Shown: one piece after another, positions 7,549 through 17,350 of the stretch
How the letters are laid out: the number at the start of each line of letters is the position of its first letter
Position numbering within the stretch: position 1 is the stretch's first letter
DNA from: Micromonospora qiuiae
GTDB taxonomy: Bacteria; Actinomycetota; Actinomycetes; Mycobacteriales; Micromonosporaceae
NCBI RefSeq assembly: GCF_016863555.1
Contig: NZ_BOPC01000028.1
Coordinates: forward strand, 56,339-120,338
Direction of reading: 5' to 3'
Length of the DNA: 64,000 nucleotides
The notes under the pieces: model-generated
The model's database searches: none
What the model was told of the DNA's origin: nothing
Seen by the model: only the letters and a program-made list of their open reading frames with translations
Program-made: the position numbers and the translations under genes

Positions 7549-8924
7549 AGACGATCCAGGCGTACCGATTTGCGCTCGACCTCACCGCAGGCCAGGAGCG
7601 GGACGTCCTGGCGCACGCCGGGGCCGCCCGGGTCGCGCACAACTGGGCGCTCGCGAAGGTCAAAGCCGTGATGGACCAGCGCACGGCCGAGCGTTCGTAC
7701 GGCGTGCCGGACGAGCGACTGACACCGTCGCTGTCGTGGTCCCTCGCGGGCCTGCGCAAGGCGTGGAACGCCGCCAAGCCCGACGTTGCGCCGTGGTGGG
7801 CTGAGGTGTCCAAGGAGGCGTTCAACACTGGCCTCGACGCCCTCGCACGCGGCTTGAAGAACTGGGCCGATTCCCGCACGGGGAAACGCGCCGGACGGCC
7901 GGTGGGGTTTCCTCGGTTCAAGTCCCGCCGCCGCACCACAGCATCGGTGCGGTTCACCACCGGCGCGATCCGCGTCGAGCCCGACCGGATGCACGTCGTC
8001 CTGCCGCGGCTGGGGCGGTTGAAGCTGCACGAGTCAGCACGCAAACTCGGTCGCCGCCTCGAAGCAGGCGCGGCGCGGATCATGTCCGCCACGGTGCGAC
8101 GCGACGGCGGGCGCTGGCACGTGTCGTTCACCGTCGAGGTCGAACGCGCCGAACGCGGCCCGGCACGGCCGGGCGTCGTGGTCGGCGTCGACGTCGGGAT
8201 CACGCACCTCGCCGTGCTGTCAACCGGAGAGATGGTCGGCAACCCGCGCCACCTCGTGGCCGCGCAGCGGCGCATGCGGGCACTCGGCCGGGCGCTGTCT
8301 CGCAAGGCTGGCCCAGACCGGCGCACCGGCCAACGCGCGTCGAAGCGATGGGAGCGGGCAGCGGCCCGGCTCGGCCGCGCGCACGCCCGGGTGGCGAACC
8401 TACGCCGTGACGGCCTGCACAAGCTCACCACCCGACTCGCCACGACGTACGGCACGATCGTGGTCGAAGACCTGAACGTGACCGGCATGCTCGCCAACCG
8501 CAAGCTCGCCCGGCACATCGCTGACGCCGGATTCGCCGAGATCCGCCGCCAGTTGGCATACAAGACCACCTGGAACGGCGCAGGGCTCCTCGTGGCCGAC
8601 CGCTGGTATCCGTCCTCGAAGACCTGCTCGGGCTGCGGCGCGGTGAAAACCAAGCTCGCCCTGCACGAGCGTGAGTTCGCCTGTGAGATGTGCGGTCTGG
8701 TCATCGACCGGGACCGCAACGCCGCACTGAACCTGGCCGCCCTGGCGGCGCAGTTCGACACCGCCGGGAGTGGCCCGGTCGCAGCACGTGGAGCCGACCA
8801 GAAGACCCGCGTACGCGGGCAGGTGGCCACGAAACGTGAACCCGGCACCGCATCAGCGGGTCAGACCGGGACCGTCCCGCCGCAAGGCAGGACTATCGAT
8901 CGTGCGCTCACCAAAGCGCACTGA
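7545..8924 (+). CDS. tnpB: TnpB, RNA-guided nuclease of an IS607-type element
   Basis: A 459-residue TnpB/Fanzor-type protein. All catalytic features are present: RuvC Asp216 in GVDVGITH, Glu308 in IVVEDLNV, the zinc ribbon CSGCG (361-365) with CEMCG (380-384), and the third acidic position in IDRDRNAALNL (387-397). The N-terminal wedge-like region begins with KTIQAYRFAL. TnpB proteins cleave DNA with an omega-RNA made from the element's right end. The last ten residues (after GTVPPQGR) look like read-through past the usual family end. GTG start at 7545 overlaps tnpA. With TnpA deleted, this is a stranded but apparently complete nuclease gene. Confidence 0.9.
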   Translation: MKTIQAYRFALDLTAGQERDVLAHAGAARVAHNWALAKVKAVMDQRTAERSYGVPDERLTPSLSWSLAGLRKAWNAAKPDVAPWWAEVSKEAFNTGLDALARGLKNWADSRTGKRAGRPVGFPRFKSRRRTTASVRFTTGAIRVEPDRMHVVLPRLGRLKLHESARKLGRRLEAGAARIMSATVRRDGGRWHVSFTVEVERAERGPARPGVVVGVDVGITHLAVLSTGEMVGNPRHLVAAQRRMRALGRALSRKAGPDRRTGQRASKRWERAAARLGRAHARVANLRRDGLHKLTTRLATTYGTIVVEDLNVTGMLANRKLARHIADAGFAEIRRQLAYKTTWNGAGLLVADRWYPSSKTCSGCGAVKTKLALHEREFACEMCGLVIDRDRNAALNLAALAAQFDTAGSGPVAARGADQKTRVRGQVATKREPGTASAGQTGTVPPQGRTIDRALTKAH

Positions 8925-8940
8925 AAGGTAACGGCGAACG

Positions 8941-9828
8941 ATGCGACGGTGGCTCGCGGCGCTGGCGCTGGCTGGCGTGACAGCGCTCCTGCTCTCCGGC
9001 TGCGTGCGGCCGGGCGGGACGGACGGGAATCTCACCAACGACTGGCCCGCGCTGCGCGCGCCGACGATGTTCGTGCCGGCCACCGACGCCTGTCTGCCCC
9101 GGGTCACCGCGATCGTGCAGGCGAGCACCTACGAGACCGTGGACTGCGCCCGCAACCACCTGGCTGAGACGGTGCACGTGGGCACGTTCGTCGGCCGGGC
9201 GGCGAAGGGTCCACGACCCGAACCGGGTTCGTCGGCACTGCGTGCCGCCCGGGCCGAATGCGACCAGCGCGCCCGGCTGGTGCTCGGTGGGGACTGGCAC
9301 ATCGCCCGGCTGACGCTCAACATCGCCCTGCCGTCGGTGGCGGCCTGGAACGGCGGCGCCCGGTGGTTCCGCTGCGATCTGAGCGAGACCGACAGCATCG
9401 ACAACACCCGACCGGTGAACCGCACCGGCAGCCTGCGCGGGGCGCTGATCGGCGACTCACCGCTGGTCCACCGCTGCTTCGACCCGAAGCTGATCGGCAA
9501 CAGCCTGAACTACATGGCCCCCGTGCTGTGCACCGAACCGCACGGCGCCGAGTTCGTCGGGGTGTACACCGAAGAGGACATGAGCTGGGAGGAGTTCAAC
9601 AACTCGGCCGGCCAGGCGCACCAGCGCTGCATGGAACTGATCGCCGCCTTCGCCGACGTGCCCAACAATCCCGAGTTGCCCTACCGCGCCGGCTCCATCT
9701 TCTACCCGCCGTCGCAGCGGGAATGGGAGGAGGGCGACCGCGGGGTGCGCTGTATCTTGTGGAGCGATGACCGCAAGCTCACCGGTTCGATGCGCGGCGT
9801 CGGTCCGCAGGGGCTGCCCGTGACCTGA
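8941..9828 (+). CDS. Secreted lipoprotein, septum-formation-family (DUF-type) domain
   Basis: A 295-residue protein with a lipoprotein signal: MRRW, a hydrophobic stretch and the lipobox LLLSGC with Cys at about residue 21. The mature part holds paired Cys-His motifs (VDCARNHLAETVHVG and VLCTEPHGAEFVG) that recur in actinobacterial 'septum formation' domain proteins, each followed by further Cys residues (ECDQRA, RCMELI) likely to form disulfides. It is probably attached to the outer face of the membrane. The gene starts only 16 bases after tnpB, so the transposon end must lie in its leader. Its cellular role is not established; it converges on rsmB. Confidence 0.75.
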   Translation: MRRWLAALALAGVTALLLSGCVRPGGTDGNLTNDWPALRAPTMFVPATDACLPRVTAIVQASTYETVDCARNHLAETVHVGTFVGRAAKGPRPEPGSSALRAARAECDQRARLVLGGDWHIARLTLNIALPSVAAWNGGARWFRCDLSETDSIDNTRPVNRTGSLRGALIGDSPLVHRCFDPKLIGNSLNYMAPVLCTEPHGAEFVGVYTEEDMSWEEFNNSAGQAHQRCMELIAAFADVPNNPELPYRAGSIFYPPSQREWEEGDRGVRCILWSDDRKLTGSMRGVGPQGLPVT

Positions 9829-9875
9829 CCGACGCGCCCGCCGGGACGATCGCGGGCCGGGTCGACGAAGGGGTC

Positions 9876-11294
9876 TCAGCCTCGGCGCAGCAGGGCGAGG
9901 AACATGGCGTCGGTGCCGTGCCGGTGTGGCCACAGTTGCACCGTCGGTCCGTCGCCGAGCCCCGGCATGCCCGTCGGCAGCGCCGAGCGGGCGTCGACGA
10001 AATCGACCGGCGTGCCGCTGCGGCGAGCCGCTTCGGTCACCGACACGTGGGTCTCCACGGTGTGCGGTGAACAGGTCACGTAGGCCAGCACGCCGCCGGG
10101 ACGGACCGCGCGCAGACCGGCGGCGAGCAGCTCACGCTGCAACCGGGTCAGGGCGGGCAGGTCCGACGGCTGGCGCCGCCAGCGCGCCTCGGGCCGGCGA
10201 CGCAGCGAGCCCAGACCGGTGCAGGGCGCATCGACCAGCACCCGGTCGAAGTGCCTCTCCGGCAGCTTCGGCTCGGCGCCGACCAGCCGGCCGTCGGTGT
10301 TCAGCACGGTGACCGGTAGGCCCCGGGTGGCGTTCGCGACCAGCCGCGCCCGGTGTTCGGCCACCTCCACCGCGGTCAACCGCGCGCCGCGCTGCGCGGC
10401 GATGGCACCGAGCAGCCCCGATTTGCCGCCGGGCCCGGCGCACAGGTCGAGCCAGCGGCCGTCCGGGCCGTCCACCGGCGCGACGGCCAGGGCGGTCGCG
10501 ACCAGTTGCGAACCCTCGTCCTGGACGTGGGCCCGCCCGTCGGCCACCGCCGCCAGGTCACCGGGGGAGCCACCACCGTCGAGATAGACCGCGTACGGCG
10601 AGAAGGCACCCGGTGTGCCGCCGGTCTCGTCGGCCAACTCGACCGGGTCGGCGAGGCCCGGCCGGGCGCACAGGTGCACCGGCGGGCGTTCGTTGTCCTC
10701 GATCAGCAGCCGGGTGGTCTCACCGAGGTCGCCACCGAGCGCCTCGGCGAACGCCCGGACGATCCACTGCGGATGGCTGTAGGCCAGCGCGAGGTGCCCG
10801 ATCGGGTCGGTCTCCAGCGGCGGCGCCAGCCGTGACACCCACTCGTCTAGATCGCGCCCGGCGACCTCGCGCAGCACCGCGTTGGCGAAGCCGGTGGCAC
10901 CCTGACCGACCGTGCGCACCAGGTCGACCGTCGAGGAGACGGCCGCGTGCGCGGGCACCCGGGTGTGCAGCAACTGGTACGCGCCGAGCCGCAGCGCGTC
11001 GCGTACCGGCGGGTCGATCCGCTGCACGTCCCGGCCCGCGGCAGACGTGAGGATCGCGTCGAGGGTGCCGAGGCGCCGCAGGGTGCCGTAGGTCAGCTCG
11101 GTGGCGAAAGCCGCGTCCCGGCCGATCAGCCCCTGCTCACGCAGGATCGCCGGCAGCACCAGGTTGGCGTACGCGTCGTCGCGGTTGACCGCCGCGACGG
11201 CCTCGTACGCGGCGTGCCGCGGCTGGTCCACCGGTGGCCGCCCGGAGCGCGGCCCCCGGCGGTCCGTGCCCCGACGCGGAGCGGTGTCCCTCAC
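9876..11294 (-). CDS. rsmB: 16S rRNA (cytosine967-C5)-methyltransferase
   Basis: A 472-residue rRNA methyltransferase. Residues about 25-160 form the NusB-like RNA-binding domain ([22 protein letters not shown]). The C-terminal Rossmann domain has the SAM motif [16 protein letters not shown], the [19 protein letters not shown] motif and the catalytic-cysteine motif [11 protein letters not shown]. The GTG at 11294 is chosen because it overlaps the fmt stop (GTGA); longer frames upstream are fmt shadow. It forms an operon with fmt and def. Confidence 0.95.
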   Translation of the reverse strand: MRDTAPRRGTDRRGPRSGRPPVDQPRHAAYEAVAAVNRDDAYANLVLPAILREQGLIGRDAAFATELTYGTLRRLGTLDAILTSAAGRDVQRIDPPVRDALRLGAYQLLHTRVPAHAAVSSTVDLVRTVGQGATGFANAVLREVAGRDLDEWVSRLAPPLETDPIGHLALAYSHPQWIVRAFAEALGGDLGETTRLLIEDNERPPVHLCARPGLADPVELADETGGTPGAFSPYAVYLDGGGSPGDLAAVADGRAHVQDEGSQLVATALAVAPVDGPDGRWLDLCAGPGGKSGLLGAIAAQRGARLTAVEVAEHRARLVANATRGLPVTVLNTDGRLVGAEPKLPERHFDRVLVDAPCTGLGSLRRRPEARWRRQPSDLPALTRLQRELLAAGLRAVRPGGVLAYVTCSPHTVETHVSVTEAARRSGTPVDFVDARSALPTGMPGLGDGPTVQLWPHRHGTDAMFLALLRRG

Positions 11295-12217
11295 GCGAAC
11301 TCCTCCCCGGCGCTGACCCGGGCACCGCGCGCCCAATCGGGCGCCGACATGGCCCGCTTGCCCGCCGCCCGCACCTCGCCGAGCCGGACCGGCACGGTGG
11401 CCGTGCCGGCCAGCACCTGCGCCTTCTCCACCCGCAGCTCGCCGGGCTTCAGATCGGGGGCGTCGGGGGCCGGGGTGACCGGGCCCAGCTTGACCCGCTC
11501 GCCGCGGAAGGTCGTCCACGGGCCGGGCGCCGGGGTGCAGGCGCGGATGCGCCGGTCCACCGCGAAGGCGGGGTCGGACCAGCGGACGCGGGCGTCCTCG
11601 ACGGTCAACTTCGGCGCCAGGGAGACCCCGTCGGCGGGCTGCGGCTCGGCTCGCGCCGTGCCGTCCTCCAGCGCGTCCAGCACCGCCACCAGCAGCCCGG
11701 CGCCGGTGTGGGCCAACCGCTCCAGCAGGTCGCCGGAGGTGTCGGTGGGCCGGATCTCGTCGGTGAGGGTGCCGTAGACCGGCCCGGTGTCCAGCCCCTC
11801 CTCCAACTGGAAGACGCTGGCGCCGGTCAGCTCGTCGCCGTGCAGCACGGCGTGCTGCACGGGTGCCGCGCCGCGCCAGGCGGGCAGCAGCGAGAAGTGC
11901 AGGTTCACCCAGCCCTGCCGGGGGATCTCCAGCGCCACCGGCGGCACCAGCGCGCCGTAGGCCACCACCGGAACACAGTCCGGGGCCAGCTCACGCAGCC
12001 GGTCCAGGAACTCGGGCTCGCGCGGGCGGGCCGGGGTGAGCACCTCGATGCCGCGCTCGTCGGCCCAGGCGCCGACCGGGGAACGATGCAGGCCCCGACC
12101 ACGCCCGGCGGGCGCGTCCGGACGGGTGACCACGGCGACCAGCTCGTGCCGGGAGTCGGCCACGGCGGCGAGGGCGGGGACGGCGACGGCCGGCGTACCG
12201 GCGAAGATCACACGCAT
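11291..12217 (-). CDS. fmt: Methionyl-tRNA formyltransferase
   Basis: A 308-residue enzyme that formylates initiator Met-tRNA. The N-terminal domain opens with [13 protein letters not shown] and contains the catalytic triad residues Asn105 and His107 ([18 protein letters not shown]) and Asp143 ([11 protein letters not shown]). The C-terminal barrel (about 205-300) is present. It sits between def and rsmB; the def stop is four bases upstream of its ATG, and its own stop overlaps rsmB. The pairing with def links addition and removal of the formyl group. Confidence 0.97.
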   Translation of the reverse strand: MRVIFAGTPAVAVPALAAVADSRHELVAVVTRPDAPAGRGRGLHRSPVGAWADERGIEVLTPARPREPEFLDRLRELAPDCVPVVAYGALVPPVALEIPRQGWVNLHFSLLPAWRGAAPVQHAVLHGDELTGASVFQLEEGLDTGPVYGTLTDEIRPTDTSGDLLERLAHTGAGLLVAVLDALEDGTARAEPQPADGVSLAPKLTVEDARVRWSDPAFAVDRRIRACTPAPGPWTTFRGERVKLGPVTPAPDAPDLKPGELRVEKAQVLAGTATVPVRLGEVRAAGKRAMSAPDWARGARVSAGEEFA

Positions 12218-12221
12218 CGGT

Positions 12222-12782
12222 TCACCGCCCCAGGCCGAACGGGCTGCCGGCGCCGTGCGGGCTCAGCTTCACGGTGGGCGGCGCGGCGGGGTCGTACCAC
12301 TCGGCCTGGCGAATCGCCTTCATCGCCTCCTTGCGGCCGGCCGGGTCCAGCCGGTCGACGAACAGCACGCCGTCGAGGTGGTCGGTCTCGTGTTGCAGGC
12401 AGCGCGCCATCAGGCCGGTGCCGACGATCTGCACCGGGTCGCCGTGGCCGGTGAAGCCCTTGGCGATCACGTTCTGCCGGCGCTTGGTGTCGAAATACAG
12501 CCCGGGAATGGACAGGCAGCCCTCCGGGCCGTCCTGCTCCTCGGCGTCGGGAAATTCCAGGACCGGGTTGACCAGGTGACCGAGCACGTCGTCGACGTGG
12601 AAGGTGAACACCCGCAGACCCACGCCGATCTGCGGCGCGGCGAGACCGGCGCCGCTCTGCTCACGCATGGTGTCGGTCAGGTCGGCGACGAGCTTGCGCA
12701 GCTCGGCGTCGAAGTCGACCACCGGATCGGCCGGCGTGCGCAGCACCGGGTCCCCGAACAGACGGATGGGCTGGACGGTCAC
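12222..12782 (-). CDS. def: Peptide deformylase
   Basis: A 186-residue metallo-enzyme removing the N-formyl group from nascent proteins. The three family motifs are intact: [10 protein letters not shown] (44-53), EGCLSIPG with metal-ligand Cys89, and [11 protein letters not shown] with His131, Glu132 and His135. The start is GTG at 12782, with the family start [14 protein letters not shown]. First gene of the def-fmt-rsmB unit. The C-terminal tail of about 20 residues is longer than in E. coli. Confidence 0.97.
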   Translation of the reverse strand: MTVQPIRLFGDPVLRTPADPVVDFDAELRKLVADLTDTMREQSGAGLAAPQIGVGLRVFTFHVDDVLGHLVNPVLEFPDAEEQDGPEGCLSIPGLYFDTKRRQNVIAKGFTGHGDPVQIVGTGLMARCLQHETDHLDGVLFVDRLDPAGRKEAMKAIRQAEWYDPAAPPTVKLSPHGAGSPFGLGR

Positions 12783-12886
12783 GCGGGTTGGCTCCTTGAT
12801 CAGTGGGACGGCGAATGCCGTACCAGTCTACGGACCTGCCCGCAGTGGTCCCGGCCGGAGCCCGCCGCCGGCGGCCCGGCGGACAC

Positions 12887-13870
12887 TCAGCCGGCGCTGC
12901 CGGGCTCCCCCGCCAACACCGCGTCACCGCCGAGCAGGGCGTGCTCCGGCAACGGCAGGCGGATCTCGTGGGCCGCCTCCCAGTCGTGGATCAGGCTGGG
13001 CCGGGTCTGCGCGGCGAAGTAGTCGATGGCGCTGATGTCACCGACCACCGGCTCGTCGACCTCGGCGACGAGCCGGCCGGGCACCAGCCGGAACCCGTTG
13101 CGCAGGGCGGCGCTGAGCCGGCGGTGCCCGTCGACCACGAAGAAGTACTCGCCGGTGTAGCCGATCTCCAGCGGCTCCAGGCCCGTCCCGCCCGCCGCGG
13201 CGACCTCGTCGACGAAGGTCGAGTCCCAGAGCCCGCGCAGGCTCGCGACGTCCTCGGTCGGGTAGATCCGGGCCGGATCGAGCAGCAGCAGCGGCGGTCC
13301 ACCGCTCAGCACCTCGGGGGCGAGGCGCCCCTCGTACACGTCGATGATGCGCTCGATCACCTCGTCGGCCGGGGCCCGGGTGGTGTCGCAGATCAGGTCG
13401 TAGTTGCGCAGCCGGGCCTTGTCCACGCCGTAGCGGACCAGAAACCGGCCGCGCTCGCTCTCGCTGCGCTCCCGGAGCTTGATCTTGGCCTCTTCCAGCG
13501 AGGTGTAGCTCTCGGCCGGGCCGGAGGGGCGCAGCAGCACCCGCCGGGCCGCCTCACCCGCCTCGGTGATCATGTGCACCTTGAGCGCGTCGGTGAAGAA
13601 GTGCCAGGCCAGCCGCGAGTCCATGACCAGGCTCTCGCCGGAGGCGGCGATGTCGCGCTGCAACTGGTCGACATAGCCGTCGACGGCCTGGTCCAGCTCG
13701 GCGTGCAGGTTGAGCTGGAGCGCGGTCATCTGCCGCTCCTGGGCCATCTGCCGGTAGAGGTCACCGACGCTGACCCGACGCAGCCCGAGCCGCTCGGCGA
13801 TCACCACCGAGACGGTGCTCTTGCCGCTGCCGAGGTCACCGTTGAAGACGATCGACTGACGAACGGTCAC
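12887..13870 (-). CDS. P-loop (cytidylate-kinase-like) protein fused to a ParB-like domain
   Basis: A 327-residue protein of unrecognised role. Residues 7-190 look like a nucleotide kinase: P-loop NGDLGSGKST, a VSVGDLYRQMAQ segment typical of cytidylate kinase-like proteins, and basic lid residues. The second half (about 200-327) has the ParB/sulfiredoxin-like motif FFVVDGHRRLSAALRNG. GTG at 13870 gives the N-terminus TVRQSIVFNG. It may phosphorylate a nucleotide or small molecule, or act as a nucleotide-dependent switch; the sequence does not decide. It lies between def and priA on the same strand without overlaps. Confidence 0.65.
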   Translation of the reverse strand: MTVRQSIVFNGDLGSGKSTVSVVIAERLGLRRVSVGDLYRQMAQERQMTALQLNLHAELDQAVDGYVDQLQRDIAASGESLVMDSRLAWHFFTDALKVHMITEAGEAARRVLLRPSGPAESYTSLEEAKIKLRERSESERGRFLVRYGVDKARLRNYDLICDTTRAPADEVIERIIDVYEGRLAPEVLSGGPPLLLLDPARIYPTEDVASLRGLWDSTFVDEVAAAGGTGLEPLEIGYTGEYFFVVDGHRRLSAALRNGFRLVPGRLVAEVDEPVVGDISAIDYFAAQTRPSLIHDWEAAHEIRLPLPEHALLGGDAVLAGEPGSAG

Positions 13871-14009
13871 GACTGGTACACCCCTGATCACCGGCTGATA
13901 GAGATCATTGATACCGCGCCGGACCGACGCGGGCCCGCCGTCGTGGGCATGACGGGCGATGCTACCACCGCGCCGGCGCACCCCCGAACACCACCCACCG
14001 TGACCACCG

Positions 14010-16001
14010 TCAGAACATTGCGAGCGGGTCGATCTCGAGGCGCACCGGGTCGGGCGCCTTACGGGCGCTGCGCACCGCGGCTGCCGCGTGCAACGCCTCG
14101 GCCAACACCGCGGCCCGTGCCCGCGGCACCCGCACCAGCATCCGCTCCCGCTCACCGTCGGCCGGTACCGGGCCGAGCAGTTCCGCCCCGTCGGGCAGCC
14201 GCGCCTGCGCCAGCAGATCGGCCACGGCCGCGGGCGAACCGGTGACGCTGGCCATCCGCACCGCCGGCGGGAAGCCCAACTCCCGCCGCTCGGCCAGTTC
14301 CCGAGCGGCGAACCAGGGCGCGTCCCAGCGCAGCAGCGCCTGCACCGGCGCGAGCCCACCGTCGGCGACCACCACCACCCGGCCACCGGCGGCGGCCGGT
14401 CGGGCCAACGCGGCGGCCGCGCTCCACCGGCGCAGCGCCTCCTCGCCGGCGCGCAGGTCGGCCCGGGTGAGCAACGCCCAGGTGTCCAGCAGCAGCACCG
14501 CGCCGTAGCCACCGGTCGCGACCGGTTCGGCGCCGGGCGTCGCGATCACCAGGCCGCCGCCGCCGGGCACCTCCACCAGCACCTCCTCCCGCCCCGAGGT
14601 GCGCACCGGCACCCCGGGAAAGGCCCGGCCCAGTTCCTCGGCGGTGCGCCGGGCCCCGACGACGGAGGCCCGGAGCCGCCGCCCACCGCAGTGCGGACAG
14701 GCGTACGCCGCGGCGACCCGGGCGCACCAGCGGCAGCCGGGCGCCCCGCCGGCCGACGGCAACGCCAGCGGCCCGGCGCAGTGCGGGCAGCGGGCCGGGG
14801 CCCGGCACTCGGCGCAGGCCACCGAAGGCAGGTAGCCGCGCCGCGGCACCTGCACCAGGACCGGCAGGTCCACCCGGAGGGCTTCCCGGGCAGCGGCCCA
14901 GGCCAGGCTCGGCAGCCGGGCGGTGGCCGCGGCCGGGTCACGGGCCAGTTGCGGGTCGTCGCCGGTCGGCGCGACGGCGGGGGTACGCGCCCGCAGCACC
15001 GCGCGGTCGGCGACCACCTCGCGCGCCCAACCGGTCTCCACCAGCAGTTGCGCCTCGGCGGTACGGGCGTAGCCGCCGACCAGCGCCGCGGCCTGTTCGA
15101 GCTGGGCCCGGGTGAGCAGCACCTCACGAGCGTGCGGATACGGGGCCCGAGGCTCGGCGTGCAGGTCGTCGCCGTCGTCCCAGATTCCCACCAGCCCGAG
15201 CCGGGCCACCGGGGCGAACATGGCCGCCCGGGTGCCGATCACCACCGGCGCGTCGGCCCGGCGGGCGGTGAGGAAGGCACGGTAGCGCCGCGCTGGTCCG
15301 AGCGCGGCGGAGAGGCACACATGTCGGTCCGGGCCGAGCGTCGCCGTCAGCGCCGCGTCGAGCCGGTCCAGGTCGCGCCCGTCGGCGACCACCACCAGGG
15401 CACCCCGGCCGCCAGCCACGGTGGCGGCGATCGCCTCGGCGTAGCGGGCCGCCCAGTCCTCCCCCGGCAACGCCGACCACACGGCCCGGGGTGCGCTGCC
15501 CGCGGCGAGCGCGCGCAGCAGCGCCGGCCCCGCCGGATAGTCCCGCCACCCGCCCGGCTCCGGCACGCCGAGCGCGCCGGGTCGGGCGGCCGGGTGTTGC
15601 GCGGCCACGGCCGTGGACTGTTCGGACGCCGCGGCGGTGAGCTCCTGCGGCGGCGCGACCGTGGGCTTGTCCGGAGCCGCCGAGGCGATGATCTCCTTCT
15701 CCACCCGGGCGTGCCGTGGCGGCACCGCGAGGCGCAGCACGTCGGCCAGGCTGCCGGCGTAGCGGTCGCCGACGGCGCGGGCCAGCCGGGCCACCTCGGG
15801 AGCGAGCACCGGCACCGGCGAGACCACCTTCTCCAGGTACGCCAGCCGGGGATGGTCGGAGCGCTCGACCCGTTCCAGCAGCCACCCACCGACCAGCTGA
15901 CCGGCGAAGCGGACCTTCACCCGCACGCCGGGCAGCGCGTCGGCGGCCAACTCCTGCGGGACCAGATAGTCGAACGGCCGGTCCAGGTGCGCCAGCGGCA
16001 C
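14010..16001 (-). CDS. priA: PriA-like primosomal protein without helicase motifs
   Basis: A 663-residue PriA-family protein. The N-terminal DNA-binding part (PLAHLDRPFDYLVPQEL) and the zinc-binding cysteines (CAECRAPARCPHC, GCRWC, CPHCGG) are clear. The Walker A site is replaced (VWSALPGEDWAA) and the DEEH box reads WDDGDD, so ATPase and helicase activity are not expected; this is known for actinobacterial PriA. The GTG at 16001 is the only usual start after an in-frame TAA, but the homologous strand ARVCVDV lies just upstream, so the true start may be a rare codon. It follows metK by 65 bases. Confidence 0.85.
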   Translation of the reverse strand: MPLAHLDRPFDYLVPQELAADALPGVRVKVRFAGQLVGGWLLERVERSDHPRLAYLEKVVSPVPVLAPEVARLARAVGDRYAGSLADVLRLAVPPRHARVEKEIIASAAPDKPTVAPPQELTAAASEQSTAVAAQHPAARPGALGVPEPGGWRDYPAGPALLRALAAGSAPRAVWSALPGEDWAARYAEAIAATVAGGRGALVVVADGRDLDRLDAALTATLGPDRHVCLSAALGPARRYRAFLTARRADAPVVIGTRAAMFAPVARLGLVGIWDDGDDLHAEPRAPYPHAREVLLTRAQLEQAAALVGGYARTAEAQLLVETGWAREVVADRAVLRARTPAVAPTGDDPQLARDPAAATARLPSLAWAAAREALRVDLPVLVQVPRRGYLPSVACAECRAPARCPHCAGPLALPSAGGAPGCRWCARVAAAYACPHCGGRRLRASVVGARRTAEELGRAFPGVPVRTSGREEVLVEVPGGGGLVIATPGAEPVATGGYGAVLLLDTWALLTRADLRAGEEALRRWSAAAALARPAAAGGRVVVVADGGLAPVQALLRWDAPWFAARELAERRELGFPPAVRMASVTGSPAAVADLLAQARLPDGAELLGPVPADGERERMLVRVPRARAAVLAEALHAAAAVRSARKAPDPVRLEIDPLAMF

Positions 16002-16066
16002 GTCGACGCAGACACGAGCGACCGGCGACCCGTCGGCAGGTCGCCGGTCGTCCCGCCGGGCGCCGG

Positions 16067-17260
16067 TCAGGCTCCTGCGGCCGACTTAAGGTCGGCGGCC
16101 CGGTCGGTGCTCTCCCAGGTCAGGTCCGGCAACTCCCGGCCGAAGTGGCCGTACGCGGCGGTCTGCTGGTAGATCGGACGCAGCAGGTGCAGATCCCGGA
16201 TGATGGCGGCCGGACGCAGGTCGAAGATCTCGTTGACCGCCTTCTCGATCGAGGCCACCGACACGGTCTCGGTGCCGAACGTCTCGATGAAGAGGCTGAC
16301 CGGGTGCGCCTTGCCGATCGCGTACGCGACCTGCACCTCGCAGCGCTCGGCGAGGCCGGCGGCGACCACGTTCTTGGCCACCCACCGCATCGCGTACGCG
16401 GCGGACCGGTCGACCTTCGACGGGTCCTTGCCCGAGAAGGCACCACCGCCGTGGCGGGCGTAGCCGCCGTAGGTGTCGACGATGATCTTCCGCCCGGTCA
16501 GGCCGGCGTCACCCATCGGACCGCCGATCTCGAACCGGCCGGTCGGGTTGACCAGCAGCCGGTACCCCTCGGTGTCCAGGTCGAGGCTCTCCAGCTCCGG
16601 CGCGATGACGTGGTCGCGCACGTCCGGGGTGAGCAGCGAGTCCAGCGAGATGTCCGCGGCGTGCTGGCTGGAGACGACAACGGTGTTGAGCCGCACCGGC
16701 CGCAGCCCGTCGTACTCGATGGTGACCTGGGTCTTGCCGTCCGGCCGCAGGTACGGGACGATGCCGTCCTTGCGGACCGTGGCCAGGCGGCGGGCCAGCC
16801 GGTGCGCCAGCGCGATCGGCAGCGGCATCAGCTCGGGCGTCTCCGAGCAGGCGAAGCCGAACATCATGCCCTGGTCACCGGCGCCCTGCGCGTCCAGCGC
16901 GCTCTCCGACGCCCCGGTACGCAACTCGAAGGCGTTGTCGACGCCCTGGGCGATGTCCGGGGACTGGGAGCCGATCGAGACGCTGACGCCGCACGACGCC
17001 CCGTCGAAGCCTTTCTTCGACGAGTCGTAGCCGATACCGAGAATTGTCTCTCGGACGATCGTCGGGATGTCGGCGTACGCCTTGGTGGTCACCTCGCCGG
17101 CGACGTGGACCTGACCGGTGGTAATCAGGGTCTCGACGGCCACCCGGCTGTGCGGGTCCTGGCTGAGAAGGGCGTCGAGGATGCCATCACTGATCTGATC
17201 GGCGATCTTGTCCGGGTGGCCTTCCGTGACCGATTCGGACGTGAAGAGGCGGCGTGTCAC
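16067..17260 (-). CDS. metK: S-adenosylmethionine synthetase
   Basis: A 397-residue enzyme making SAM from methionine and ATP. Motifs include [30 protein letters not shown] and the glycine-rich P-loop-like [19 protein letters not shown]. The length is typical. GTG at 17260 has a good AGGAG site six bases upstream. It lies between coaBC and priA; a run of seven A residues and a TACACT-like element in the leader could be promoter parts, but no complete promoter was recognised. No SAM riboswitch was seen. Confidence 0.97.
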   Translation of the reverse strand: MTRRLFTSESVTEGHPDKIADQISDGILDALLSQDPHSRVAVETLITTGQVHVAGEVTTKAYADIPTIVRETILGIGYDSSKKGFDGASCGVSVSIGSQSPDIAQGVDNAFELRTGASESALDAQGAGDQGMMFGFACSETPELMPLPIALAHRLARRLATVRKDGIVPYLRPDGKTQVTIEYDGLRPVRLNTVVVSSQHAADISLDSLLTPDVRDHVIAPELESLDLDTEGYRLLVNPTGRFEIGGPMGDAGLTGRKIIVDTYGGYARHGGGAFSGKDPSKVDRSAAYAMRWVAKNVVAAGLAERCEVQVAYAIGKAHPVSLFIETFGTETVSVASIEKAVNEIFDLRPAAIIRDLHLLRPIYQQTAAYGHFGRELPDLTWESTDRAADLKSAAGA

Positions 17261-17350
17261 GGCACTCCTAGATTTTTTTGGATGTCGTTGTGCGGCAGTG
17301 TAATCAGCAGCCGTCAGTAGCTCGGTCCGCGGTTGTCCACGATCCAGCGA

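Larger units (their letters stand above)
7199..8924 (+). mobile_element. Decayed IS607-family element: internally deleted tnpA plus intact tnpB
   Basis: A tnpA-tnpB pair in the order and with the four-base overlap typical of IS607 elements. The recombinase gene is shortened to 97 codons while tnpB is full length. A tandem TCAATAGTGC repeat lies just before tnpA and may be part of the left end; a related GCGCACTGA occurs at the tnpB stop. Borders are approximate because IS607 elements make no target duplication. The element is probably immobile on its own but could be moved by a recombinase in trans. Confidence 0.75.

Noticed and set aside
17261..17350. SAM riboswitch upstream of metK
   Set aside because: The leader is under 100 bases and shows none of the conserved SAM-I, SAM-II or SAM-IV core motifs.
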